From the NCBI GenBank assembly GCA_010405405.1, contig MU004235.1, forward strand, positions 944,538-1,008,537: a stretch of DNA of 64,000 nt. The letters are read 5' to 3'. The stretch comes from Microthyrium microscopicum. Its lineage: Eukaryota > Ascomycota > Dothideomycetes > Microthyriales > Microthyriaceae. The notes beneath the pieces are model-generated. The model saw only the letters and a program-made list of their open reading frames with translations. It did not search any database and had not been told where the DNA came from. The translations under genes and the position numbers were made by a program. Below are positions 36,698 to 48,176 of the stretch, in pieces. The first letter of the stretch is position 1. Each line of letters begins with the position of its first letter.

Positions 36698-37765
36698 ATG
36701 ACGGACAGCAAAGACCTGGCTCTTTGCGCTACTTGCGGCACACAATTCGACGCTCCGCTCAGCTCACCACCTGACAGCTGCAACATCTGCGATGATCCAA
36801 GACAATATGTACCTCCAACTGGTCAGGCATGGACTTCTTTACGGGAATTGGACGACGGTAATCGCAGTAATAAGTGGGAGGTTGACCACATTGATCCACG
36901 TGTGTCTTGGGTTAGCACGCACCCAAAGGTAAGTTTCTACCGGTATGGATGTGTTATGCGCTGAGTCCAACAATCAGGGTGATATTGGCCAAAGGGCCTT
37001 TTTGCTTGAGACACCACATGGAAACGTTCTCTGGGATATGATTGCATATATTGATGACAAAACTATCGAACACGTATGTCCTCTTGTTTTTAGTGTTGAC
37101 GAAAATCTGATACGCCATAGATCAAAGCCAAGGGAGGATTAAAAGCAATTGTGGTATGTTTGACATGACTAGAGAATAAAGCAACGATTAACGAAGTAAG
37201 ATCTCTCACCCTCATTACTACACCACACACATTCACTGGGCCAAAGTCTTCAACTGTCCAGTCTACACCGGCGCCGAAGACAAGCAATGGTTCAACCGAT
37301 CCGATCCAGACAACTTCCGACGACTAATCCACGGTACAGAGGCCGTTCTCGCGGGCGTCACAGCGGTCAAAACTGGTGGCCATTTTGACGGCAGTCTAGT
37401 TCTACATTGGGAGAACAAGCTATTCATCGCGGACACCATAATGATCATCCCAGTAAGTTACACCCTTCTCTAAAAGTTCATTTTCTGATGTTGTCTAGTC
37501 TGGGCTGTACGATATCGACAGGCCTGCGGGCACAGCGAGCTACAGTTTCATGTGGTCATACCCCAATATGATTCCTCTGTGGCCGGATGCCATACTTGGT
37601 ATATGGGAAGCTGTTAAACCGTTTGACTTTGATACTGCTTATGGTGCTTTTGACACAAAGATGATACGCAGCAAATATGCGAAGAAGAGGTTGTTGGAAA
37701 GTATGAAGATTTTTATTACGAAAGCAGGGCATCTTAATCATGCTTTATTTGAGGAGAGTCTTTGA
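36698..37765 (+). CDS. Zinc-ribbon plus metallo-beta-lactamase-fold protein
   Basis: Five exons (36698-36928, 36978-37073, 37121-37153, 37201-37452, 37499-37765) give 292 residues; all introns are phase 0 and 44-49 nt. A two-pair zinc ribbon starts the protein (C10-x2-C13, C28-x2-C31, in ALCATCGTQF and DSCNICDD). RQYVPPTGQAWTSL follows, typical of a group of small MBL-fold proteins in fungi and bacteria. The lactamase-fold metal site is partly kept: H123-P-H125 in ISHPHYYTTH, H181 in GGHFDG, and D198 in LFIADT. The usual D-H pair of HxHxDH is not present; the segment reads YYTTHIHWA. So metal binding may differ from classical hydrolases. Substrate unknown; cytosolic, since no signal is seen. 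Confidence 0.85.
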
Positions 37766-38637
37766 GTGGAGAGTACAAAGATATGAGCTGGAAGACGGTG
37801 GTAGTAGTCCGATTCTGGAAGACATAGAATGCGTTGAATGAAATGTCTGTATTAGTTTTAGCAACGATCCATGTTTCTGTAAGTAGCCTAATCCTTTCTG
37901 GTTACTGTGATGACAGGTATTGGGAATGTACACAACTGCCACGAATAAGAGAGCTTACGTTGAAAGGACTAGGTATAATCTCATGGTGCCTCTGGTATGA
38001 TGTTTTAGTCTAATGCTTGAGAATTGAAAAGGTGTACATATTTAAACCAGTATTTACTAAACATTAGCGAAAATAGCAATACCAATACCAAACAGGTCCC
38101 AGGTGTCAGGATAAACCTGCGAACAAGGCGACAGACTGAACCACCTGGATCGTGGCATTTCCGGAGCTAGGCACCGGAGAAGTATGCCTTGTAATGATTA
38201 CTTTAACATGGACTTCACCCAGAAGTATAGAGAAAAGCTCATACTACAAAGTGATCCTCATTCGCGTTCGCAATCTTGCTCGCTAGCTCTAGCTTTCGTC
38301 CCAGCTAATGTCTCATTCTTAGGTATCAAAACCACTGTAAACTTTCACTTCTTAGGAATTCTAGAGCAGAAAATGGTTGGAGTCTAAGAAACATTCTAGC
38401 ATAGGGGAGCCGGCAAGGAAGTTCACCACCTGTAAACAGGGTAGACATCAGTGGTAGGCAGCCTTATGCAGTAAGCAGTAAGCGATGAGGATACCGCAGT
38501 GATTACGTGCGACTGATGACGGCAATTGAGATTCGCGGCCTATAATGATGAGGATTACTTCTATTTCTTTCCTGCTATGTAGAACTTTGCAATACTCATG
38601 AGCTTTTGGTTTTTCATCGATCTTCTCAACAACAATC
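37766..38637. other. Intergenic region (870 bp)
   Basis: Nothing beyond flanking UTR or promoter sequence is seen. A 67-codon frame at 38184-38387 has no known domain. Confidence 0.55.
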
Positions 38638-39450
38638 ATGCGCATCACACTCTTTTACTCGATATCGGTCGCCTATGCATTCAGCTTCGACTACCATCGA
38701 TCACTATCACCTCGTTCCAGCAACCTAACATCAATAAAAAATAACAATACTTGGATCGTAGGCCATGACTGGCTACCTTCAGCTTTAGTTGCAAACTCAT
38801 CAAGAAGCCCATGCCCTCTTCTAAACACATTTTCCAACCACGGCTTCCTCCCGCGAAATGGTCGAAACATCACTAAAGACCAATTCACAGACGCACAAGT
38901 AAAAGCACTGCATTTCTCCTACGAACTAGCCAACAAGACCACAAACGCCATGGTCACAAAACTAGGAACACCAATCAACAACAGCAAAACCTTTGACCTC
39001 GAGGATTTCGCATCGCACAACCACACCGAGCACGATGCCTCCTTAACACGTCTAGACGTGATTCAAGGAACAGTCATCGATGTCAATCCAGGCCTAGTCG
39101 TCAAACTCCTCGACGATTCCAGCACGGAGTATCTGAATACTTCGTCGATCGGGTATTCGCGCGTGCGGAGAGAGAATGAAAGTGTTAGTATTGGAAGTCC
39201 AAAGTTGTCGAGTGACTTTGTGTCGTTTGCACAGCTTGAGGCTTCGTTTATCTTACTGGTTTTTGGGAGTCAGGGGGCAGGGAATGTGAGTTTGACGGAG
39301 GCGCCGAAGGAACAGGTGAGGACGTGGTTGTTTGAGGAGCGATTTCCGGTTGAGAGGAATTATACGAGGAGCGCGGTTGAGTTGACGTTGGATATGCAGC
39401 AAGCGATTATTAAGGATATATCGAGATATCATGATCGATACAAGAAATAG
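38638..39450 (+). CDS. Heme-thiolate peroxidase (chloroperoxidase/unspecific peroxygenase family), secreted
   Basis: This single-exon gene encodes 270 residues, the size of short-family unspecific peroxygenases. A signal peptide is likely (MRITLFYSISVAYAFSF). The axial heme ligand is Cys59 in SPCPLLNTFSNHGFLPRNGR, the PCP motif. The Mg/heme-propionate motif is E131-H132-D133 with S135 (TEHDASL), and the acid-base glutamate is E201 in QLEASFILL. So the set PCP, EHD, S, E is complete, and the enzyme should be active. Several N-x-S/T sites fit secretion and glycosylation. The family uses peroxide to halogenate, oxidise or oxygenate C-H bonds. Codon choice changes halfway: C-ending before about 39125, G-ending after. 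The LTR element lies 415 bases downstream. Confidence 0.92.
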   Translation: MRITLFYSISVAYAFSFDYHRSLSPRSSNLTSIKNNNTWIVGHDWLPSALVANSSRSPCPLLNTFSNHGFLPRNGRNITKDQFTDAQVKALHFSYELANKTTNAMVTKLGTPINNSKTFDLEDFASHNHTEHDASLTRLDVIQGTVIDVNPGLVVKLLDDSSTEYLNTSSIGYSRVRRENESVSIGSPKLSSDFVSFAQLEASFILLVFGSQGAGNVSLTEAPKEQVRTWLFEERFPVERNYTRSAVELTLDMQQAIIKDISRYHDRYKK

Positions 39451-39859
39451 CTACATAGCATATAGTAGTACGAAGCATGTATGTATAATTCTATTTGACT
39501 TATGTTCGAACTACTATGGCAACATATTCGTGTTTGCTTAGTTGGGATTGAGCGTACAGCATGCATTCGAATGCTTAGTTTCTAGAGTTGACCACTGATC
39601 GTACCTCGTCTTTCAATGGACCATCAAACTGGTATTTTGTTTTCTGCAAGAGGATTGTACATATTGTAGAGTAGTACGCAAGTCAAGAGCAAGCAACAGA
39701 ACTCACACCCTGCTAAGACCAGAACATGTAAACAAAGAGATCCAAATTCCGACAAGTCCCAAGTAGAACGAAGAATATTCGGAATGTCACTAGTGTTACT
39801 AGTCATTGTCTAGGACGGTACAGATGGTGCGGGATAAGCGCGTATAAGTTATTCGATCG
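39451..39859. other. Unique flank between peroxidase gene and retroelement
   Basis: Normal base composition with no RIP. A 60-codon minus-strand frame (39624-39806) contains ILRSTWDLSEFGSLCLHVL, faintly like the RSTWD segment of a family of fungal integral membrane proteins. It is too short to be called a gene. Confidence 0.4.
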
Positions 39860-39864
39860 GCGTT
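39860..39864. repeat. Target-site duplication GCGTT, left copy
   Basis: GCGTT directly precedes the left LTR and recurs directly after the right LTR at 47520-47524. A 5-bp duplication is normal for Ty3/gypsy integration. Confidence 0.9.
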
Positions 39865-40091
39865 TGTGACGAGCTGTGGAACTCAGAGCGAGCAGATAAT
39901 TAGATTGTATTCTAGAATCTATGAATAGGAGAGAGAGAGAAGAAGATCTAGAAGAGCTATAGATCTATAAAGGATATAAGTCCGCTTAGCAGATCCTTAG
40001 GCGCGCTAACCTCCTTAGGTTTAGCGTATAATCTTATAATAAAATCTTTCTTATAATACTGCTATAAAGCTTATAAAGAGGAATTATTATA
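39865..40091 (-). repeat. LTR, left copy (3' LTR of the minus-strand element)
   Basis: It starts TGTGACGAGC and, in unmutated form, ends TCACA, giving a 5-bp terminal inverted repeat TGTGA/TCACA. Its outer 70 bases keep the original bases while the inner part is RIP-changed. Same length as the right copy. Confidence 0.92.
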
Positions 40092-40170
40092 TAATCCTTC
40101 TCTTTAATATAGCTCTCTAAGCTATAGATTGCTAATTATAACTACTTTCTTAATCTATTCTATTTTAATT

Positions 40171-40210
40171 TAGTCTAGTCTAGTCTAGTCTAGTCTAGTC
40201 TAGTCTAGTC
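40171..40210. repeat. Microsatellite (TAGTC)x8 inside the element
   Basis: Eight perfect 5-bp copies lie about 80 bases inside the left LTR. Uniform copies in a heavily mutated setting suggest that the array expanded after RIP. Confidence 0.9.
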
Positions 40211-43079
40211 TAATAAACTTTTAGTAATAAATAATATTTTAATCCTTTTATAGTATAATACTAACTTTACTAGTTATTTAGAGTATCTTAACTTCTAGCC
40301 TACTAAGGTAACTATTAAGAAGTATTAATAAACTCTAAGATATTTTTAGAATACTCTAGTTCTTAAGTCTTAATAGTTTAGTAGTTAGTAATCTTATTAG
40401 TATAAAAGAATTAGTAGTATAATTATTTACTTCTTTTAATTAGTAAGAACGCTATTAGAGTTATAATTAATACTATTACTAGTAGGCTTTAATATTAATA
40501 GTATCTAGGTAGGATATAGGCTTAGCTTACTAAGGTACTAAGTATAAAACTTAGTAATAAGCTTTAATATGTTCTTAGTAGCTATCTAATTATACTATTT
40601 AGCTTTATTATAACTAGTATACTTAATCTTGTATTATAGCTTCTTATATTAACTAGTAAAGTAGCTATTAATAATAGTATTAATAGACTATTTATTATTA
40701 TTTATAGTTTCTTTAATAACTACTAATAATAAATTAGTATACTTAAGTAACTTAGTGTCGTTTATAATATAGTAGAGAACCTAGGTATAGAAGATATTAT
40801 ATATCTTTATAAAAGAAAAGAGATTAAGTTTATAGGTAATAGCATTAATTTTCTTAATTATATAAAAGAGACCTATATTCTTATTATTTAGAGTTTTTAA
40901 GAGATATAAAGTAGAGTAATTCTATATATCTAAGTAAACTTAGTTACTTAGTAATAAGTCTAGAGCTATATAGTAATAGTAGTTAGCGTATTTTATTTAC
41001 TAAGCTTATACCTAGATTAATTACTTTATTAAGTAATTATATATCTTAGCGCGTTCTTTCTATATTATATTTATATTAATAACTTTCTTATTAGTAGCTA
41101 TAGAGGTATTTATAGGTTTTAGGAAGCAATATAAGGACTTAAGGCCTAAATAAGGATTAAATCTATTTTAAGCTTTAAAGGGTATAACTCTTATAGTAAC
41201 GTTTATAGTAGAATTAACTATAAATTTAATAAAGAGTAAAAGGGCTACCTAGTTATCTTAATCCTAGTTAATAAATATATATAAAAACTACTTAAGTATA
41301 GCAACTAAGATTTCTATTATATTATTAGTTTTAGGGTAAAATACTATACTAAGATAAAGTATTATACCTACGCGTTTATATAAGTGTTTCTAAAACGCAA
41401 AGGTAAATTAGCTACTATAGTTTAAAAGAATTATTAATAGCTAGCTAATAAGCTTCTATACGTAGTTAATAAAGGCTAATACTATTAAGTCTATAGATAA
41501 GTCTAATAGTAAAATAAAATATTAAGTTTGTATATATTAGTTAATAACTACTATAACGTATTAATAGATTATATCTTAGTATAAATAGTAAGGTAGTAAG
41601 ATAATAAAGTTAATAGAGATATTAGACTATGTATATTTAGAGAGAGAGAATTAACGTAGAAAGTCTTACTTCTTTTAGCGAATAGGTTTAGTAAATATAT
41701 ATTTATAGTCTTTAATAAAGCTCTTAACGTTCTATAATATCTTAGGCTACTAGTAATCTTCTTATAGGTAATAGTAAGTTGTTACTACTTTGCTATAGTT
41801 TATAGCTTTATAGCTATATGTACTCTATATAACGTAACGCTAAAGCTTACCTTAAAGAATAAAGATTTAGTTATAGTAGAGGATTATTTTATTAATAGCT
41901 ACTATATAGTCTCTAAGCTTAATCTACTCTTATTCTAAAGTACTAAAGGGCAAAAAGAGCTAGTAGTTAGTTTTAGCGTAGTAAATAGTAATTATTATTT
42001 TATTATGCTCTACTATGTTTATAATATCCTATAGGAACTAATTGCTATTAAAATCTAGAAATAGGTTATCTCTTAAGGGATTAAGTAGCTTATCTTTAGG
42101 CGTCTTATTATTACTAAGAGACTTTTCTATAGAATTAAGTAGCTTACCTATAGGATTAGAAATATTTAACTTATTCTAAATAATAGTAGCTAAGTATAGT
42201 ATTAAGAGATAGATAGGTTTAATAAGTAATATAGCTAGCTTTACTATATATTCTATATTAAATTAGTATAGAAATAGTAAAGGTTAGATCTATTAAGAGA
42301 CGTAAGGATTATTATTACTTTATAAAATATTTTATAACTAATAAGTAAAAATATTTATCTTTCTATTAGCTATACCTAGATAATACTTTATTTTAAAATA
42401 AAACTAAGAAAGAAACTTAGCTTATTTAGTTTATTATTAAGAAAGATGTTTTATTATTATAAACGTTTAAAGGTTATAGTAATTAGAGAATACTTAAATA
42501 GGGTTAATAGAGCTAAATAATTCTAATTCTTACTTTTTAAATATGTAGATAATAGCTAGAAGCTCTTTATTATAAATATTATAATTATATTCTACTAGGG
42601 TTATTTTCTTTAAGAGGTATATAACTAGATAAAGCTTCCTATTATTATCTTTTTAAGAGAGGATTATAGCATAAACTTAATTTAAGACGTCTATCTCTAG
42701 CTATGTTTCTTTTATATAGTTAAAATAATGTAATATCTTAGTAGACGTAAAGTCTTACTTTAGCTTCTTAAACGTACGTTTCTTTAGCCTATTAGAATCT
42801 TAAAGGAAGATTACTATAGCGTCCTTTTTTATAAGTGCTATTAATAGTGCTATAGTCTTTAAATATTTAAGAATAAATTAGTAATAAAAGTTAGTAAAGC
42901 TAAAGAAAGCTTAAATATCTTTTACTAAAGAGAGACGTTACTAGTTAACTATACTTTAAATCTTCTTTAGGTCTATCTTAATGCCTTTAGTAGTAATAAT
43001 TAAGCTAAGGTATTTAACTTATTAAGTATTAAATTTATACTTTTAGATATCTAAGTATAATTCTACTTTGCTTATTACT

Positions 43080-43460
43080 TTTAAGACTAAGTAAGTATAA
43101 GTAATATAACTAGCTTTAGTATTACTAAAAACTAATAAATTATCTATATAGCTTATAATAAAGTTATTTAAGTAATTAATTAGGATATAGTTAAAATAAG
43201 CTTAGAAGGTCTTTAAGGCTTTAGTAAAGCTAAAAGGTATAACTTTAAATTTATATAACTTATAATAAGTTAGAAATATAGTTTTGTGTTTATTATTAGG
43301 TTTAATACGAATATATATAAAGATAATAATAACGTTAAATTTAGAGAAGTATTTTATGCAATAGATATAAGTAAGTATTTCTAGTAGCTATAAAGGAACG
43401 TTATAATTCTTTTATATAATCTTATTAAGTCTATAATAATTAATATAAACTTAAATTCCT
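43080..43460 (-). other. Reverse-transcriptase core remnant, Ty3/gypsy type
   Basis: On the minus strand this stretch still shows the order of conserved Ty3/gypsy RT blocks (the VDYR-like, RIKP-like and MPFGL-like regions and the Y-x-D catalytic loop region). It supports the family call only; the element is a non-coding fossil. Confidence 0.8.
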
Positions 43461-46400
43461 TCTCTTAGCTTATATATATATAGTATTAGTATAGCGTAAT
43501 ATAACTTACTAGCTTAAACTTAATCTTAACTAAGTATCTAATTAATATATTATTTAATAATAAAGGATTCTTAATAACCTAAGCTATTATAGTAGCGTTT
43601 AGGGATTATAGCGTCTAGGATAATATTAATAGAGTAATTCTATTTACTATAATATAGTATAAGTTTATTACTTAATTTTAGGTTAAAGATATTTATATAA
43701 TAATAATATTCTTTTAGTAGGTATTTAAGAATCTTTTCTTATAAGAAAGAAGGCTTATTATACTTCTCTTACTATTTTTTAAAATCCTTAGGTAAGATTT
43801 TGCTTAAGTTAATAGTAACGTCTTTCTTTAATATAGGATCTAGATCTAGAAGTTTCTTTTTTTTTTTATCTTTAAAGTTATTAGGCTAGATTTTGCTAAA
43901 TTACTAGCCTTATTCTAGTAACTTAATAAAAGTAGTAATACTAACTATAGTAATGTTTTTAAAGTAAGAGTCTATTAGATTAACTAAGTAGCTTTTATAA
44001 TCTACTAAGATTAAATAACTTACTAGTAAGTAGTATATAAGGTAATAGTCTAAGTTAAAGTAGATTTACTTCTTACCTTTTTTAAGAGTAACCTTATAAA
44101 GGTTAATCTAAGGGTTGCTAAGAATAAGGTTATAGCTAGTAACGTTTATAATAAAGTAATAGATTTGTTTAATATACCCTTCTAAATAGATGTTAACTAT
44201 AGTAGCTTTATTAACTTTTATAATAGCTTTACTATTAGCTAATTATATAATTTAGGGAATAAAGAGATTAATAGTAAGGATTCTATATTATTTAATAAAG
44301 TTAGGGTAAATAATTCTTATTACTTTACTACTAGTATCTATAAGGATATTAATTTTTAAGTAGTAGCCTTATTTTAGAAAGAATATAGTACTAGAGGTAG
44401 TCTATTAATTACTTACTATAAGTATAGTAGCTACTTCTTAAGGACAAAAATTATATACTATAGAGATAAGGAATATCTTAATAATAGCTAGTTTAGTATT
44501 ATTAAATATAATAGGCTCTAGGGATGACGCTTATTAAAGATTGTCTTCTAGGTACTAAATAGTCTTATTAACCTTATATTAGATTTATTCTTTAAAGAGA
44601 ACTAGCTTAGGGTTAGGTTTCTTCTTCTTTTATCGCTAATTATATACTTTTTACTTATTTAGCTTCTTTATATATCTTTATAAAGAAGCTTTTAGTTTTT
44701 TATATTATTACTATAATTATACTTATTATAATTATCCTCTATAGTTAGAGACTAAAGAAATTAAGTAGCGATTTAATTATAAATAGTAGTAAACTTTATA
44801 ATAATAGTAGTAACCTTTAGTTAGATTTTAGTATCTAAAAAGGTATCTTTATCTTTATATAGTACTAAGTTATACTAATAGCTATAGCCCTTCTCTTTAT
44901 ACTTTATATAATAGTTATTAGCCTTTAAGGCATTATAGATATCTAAAGAGTAGTTAAACTTTAGTTTCTATTTACTACTCTTAGCTACTAAATGATTATT
45001 ATTATTATAGCTTTATAGATTAGTAGAGGGGATATATTTAATATAATAAGTAATAGTATATAAGCTCTTAAGGAAGTTAGTAAATATTTTTAATTCTATA
45101 AAGAGTACTCTCTTTATAAACTTTAGGAATAGAAGGGGACGTATTTTAATAATCTTATCTTAATTACTAAGCTTAGCTTCTTATAAGTTCTCTAAGAAGT
45201 AAGCTAGGAATTATTTAAGCTTCTTAGTAGGCTTTATTATAGCTTCTTAACTTTTAAGCTAAGTTTTAGTAGTAATATAGCTATCTTTAATACTATACTT
45301 ATAGTCTAGATTAGACTATATCTTTACTATAAATAAATATAGGTTAGTTAACTTATAATTACTTTACTTATTAATAGTACTAAACGCCTAATCTTTTATT
45401 ATTCTTTAAACGACTTAGATCTTAGAGGCTTCTATAAGATAAACTTATATATTATTATTAAAGTAATCTAATACTTTATCTTTCTAAGCGTAGTACTTCT
45501 ACTTATTCTTTTCTAAGAAAAGTAAAAGCTTATTATTCTATACTTTAAAAAGAGAGGCGCTACTAATTAAGTTAAGATTAGAGAAAGGAGTAGTTTAATG
45601 TAAGTTTAGTACCTTTAGAAGTATATTTAAGTTAGGTTAGTCTATATTTTAAGCTAAAGAGGTTTAGTGAAATAAATTATTATCTACTAACTTATTATAA
45701 TTAAGATAGAGATTAGTTACCTTAGTAGCTAAGGGTTTCTTTTAAAGGGCGTTAACCTAGGCTTAAAGGATAATAGCTTTATCTATCTTCTCCTATAGAG
45801 CCTTATAATATTTATTAATCTTATTAATATAAGTAGTAAGTACTTCCTTAAGTAGATTATTATTATATTATAGTTTTTATATCTTCTAGTAGATAATTAC
45901 TACTTTCTTAAAGGTAATAGTATTATCTTAGATTTATACTTTAAGATAAGTAATCTACTTTATATATTTATTATTAGTTTTAGCTAAGTCCTATATTTTT
46001 TTCTAAGCTTTTAGAGCTTTTTTCTAAAGAGTATAAATTAAGTCTATATTATAAGCGTTTATATTTTGCTTAATTTTAAAGAGATAGGCTATAGTTTAAG
46101 AGGCTAATAATAAGGCGTAGAGCTATATAACTAAGTCGTTTAGCGTAATTTCTTTTTTTAATAGATATTCTAGGTTTGTACTTAATTTAATTAAGTAGTA
46201 AGAGTAGTAGTAAAGGTTTAATTACTTTTCTTTATAATAGAGGTATACTTCTATATTTTTTAGCTTATTACCTTCTTTACTAAGTATCTTTTGTACTTAA
46301 GTAGCTTAAAAGATTAGAGGGTTCTTATTAATAATTAAAGTAACTAGTTAATTAAGGTCTACTATTATAGGGTAGTAAAATATTAATATAGGTAGTACTT

Positions 46401-47292
46401 TAGGGTTTTTAGCTTACTAGCGTAGTTCTATTAGCTATTTATATATTCTAAGAAAAAGTCTAATATTATTATTAGGTTAGAAAAGAGCTAGTAACTAGTT
46501 ATTTCCTATATTTATTTAGTTTAGTAAAGTTATTTAATTAGTATTTTAAAAGGTATTTTCTAACGCTTTAGTCTCTTTGCCTTTATAGCCTTATTCTAAT
46601 AGATAATTATCTTCTAACTTATTTTTATTTTCTAATAGCGCTTTTAAGTTTAGTTCTAGTAGTTTTAATAGTCTTAAGACGCTCTCTACTAAATTTATTA
46701 CTTTTTAGGTAGTATCTAGTTATACTATATTCTAAGTATTAAGTTTACTTTAATACTTAATACGTATAGTAAAGGAGTAATATAATAAAGATAGGTAACG
46801 TAAATATATAAGAGATAAGGATAGATACTAATTATTAGGCTAAGTATAAGTAATTAAGAATAATAAGTAAGCTATATAGCTATTAACTTAGGTCTATTAG
46901 TTAAAAGCCTTATTAGCTATAGTTATAAATAATAAAGAAGAGTACTAGGAGAGAATGCTTATTTATTTAGTGCGTTTTAATAGTAAGTATATTAAGTATA
47001 ATTATAGATATTTAGTAGTAGTATAAAAGATAAACTTTAGTATTCTATAGAACTAAGAATAAGAAGTAATTAACGCTTAGACTATTAATAAGTTAAAGAG
47101 TATTAAAGAATCTTAACACTCTAATTAGATAAAGGGTTAGTAGAGCTAATAGATTTTAGCAAATCTATGAAGGATCTTTAATAAAGTCTAAGACTATACG
47201 TATAGAATATTAATCTATATAGGTACTTCTTTAGAAATAAATTTTAAAGTATATAGTATAAGCGCGTAAGTAGTTAAATAGTTTATAGATTA

Positions 47293-47519
47293 TATAATAA
47301 GCTATAGAACTTAGAGTAAGTAGATAATTAGATTATATTCTAGAATTTATAAATAGGAGAGAGAGAGAAGAAGATCTAGAAGAGCTGTAGATCTATAAGG
47401 GATGTAAGTCTGCTTAGCAGATCCTTAGGCGCGCTAACCCCCTTGGGTTTAGCGTGTGATCTTGCAACAAGATCTCTCTCACAACACCGCTGTGAAGCCT
47501 GTGAAGAGGAATCATCACA
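47293..47519 (-). repeat. LTR, right copy (5' LTR of the minus-strand element)
   Basis: 227 bp, collinear with the left copy without gaps. Its outer part (to 47519, ending TCACA) keeps original bases; its inner part is RIP-changed. By hand count about 38 positions differ between the two LTRs, all C/T or G/A. Confidence 0.92.
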
Positions 47520-47524
47520 GCGTT
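47520..47524. repeat. Target-site duplication GCGTT, right copy
   Basis: Exact match to 39860-39864. Confidence 0.9.
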
Positions 47525-48176
47525 TCATGCGTCGAATGTAAGAGCGGGAAATACCATCAACGCAAGGCAATTAACAGTTTCCGTGTAAGAACTGGGCGGA
47601 GTCGAGAAGAGTCTTGATATCCCCTTTCAATTGTGTCGAAGTGGCCACATGGTCATTATGAGCTGTGATACTAGGTACTGGTAGAGGCGTAGTGGACACT
47701 GGAGGCGGATGGTCAACGATCCGGAGCGAGTGTAGGTTAGCTCGGCAGTTGTGAGAGAAATACGGAGTCCAGAGTGGTGACACTTTGAGTGCCGTATGGG
47801 TGAGCACTGAGCGCTTTGAATTATATGCACCTCGTAATGTAAAATAGAACTGACCACTCACCGCTATCGGAATACTAAATTTTAGTTAAAAAGCCGGGGA
47901 AATATGAAGCTGATCAGCCTTCATCTCCATGCCTGCACCTGGACACTCTTGTCCCAATTTGGACCAGTCAGCTTGTTGCCATTCCTCTTCTTGCCCAGCT
48001 CTCCCTCCATATTTTTGCCTCTCCCCACACTTTTCAATCACTACCACTTACTGCTGCTATCACCACTTTTACACTTCCATTTTCGTCTCCTGGTACGTTG
48101 TGATCCCTTTTGAAATCTTCCTCTGTGGTAGTAGTCACTCACTAGCTTTGTCTGGTACAGCCGCACCCATTGAACC
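47525..48176. promoter_or_regulatory. HEM1 upstream region
   Basis: 650 bases of unmutated DNA between the retroelement and HEM1, with a C/T-rich leader from about 47920. A CCAAT word at 47954-47958 could be a site for the CCAAT-binding complex, which is known to act on heme and iron genes in Aspergillus; this is inference. A 96-codon minus-strand frame (47571-47861) shows no domain. Confidence 0.4.

Larger units (their letters stand above)
39865..47519 (-). mobile_element. Ty3/gypsy LTR retrotransposon fossil, RIP-mutated
   Basis: The element is 7.66 kb, framed by 227-bp LTRs and a 5-bp target duplication. It lies on the minus strand: a purine-rich tract on that strand abuts the LTR at the 40092 side, and reverse-transcriptase-like sequence of Ty3/gypsy type is readable on the minus strand near 43080-43460. 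Gag would then lie toward 47 kb and integrase toward 41 kb. The interior is extremely rich in TpA and almost free of CpA/TpG, the mark of RIP. It is thoroughly broken by very many changes and cannot code. The LTR pair differs only by transitions, so the insertion is probably young in ordinary mutation terms and was silenced early. The structure itself is complete, with no nested insertion seen. Confidence 0.95.

Noticed and set aside
39624-39806. RSTWD-like segment of a fungal membrane protein family on the minus strand
   Set aside because: Only 60 codons and a weak likeness; no neighbouring exons found.
39865-47519. Possible centromere or AT-rich isochore
   Set aside because: The AT-rich block is exactly bounded by LTRs and target duplications, so it is a single RIP-mutated retroelement.
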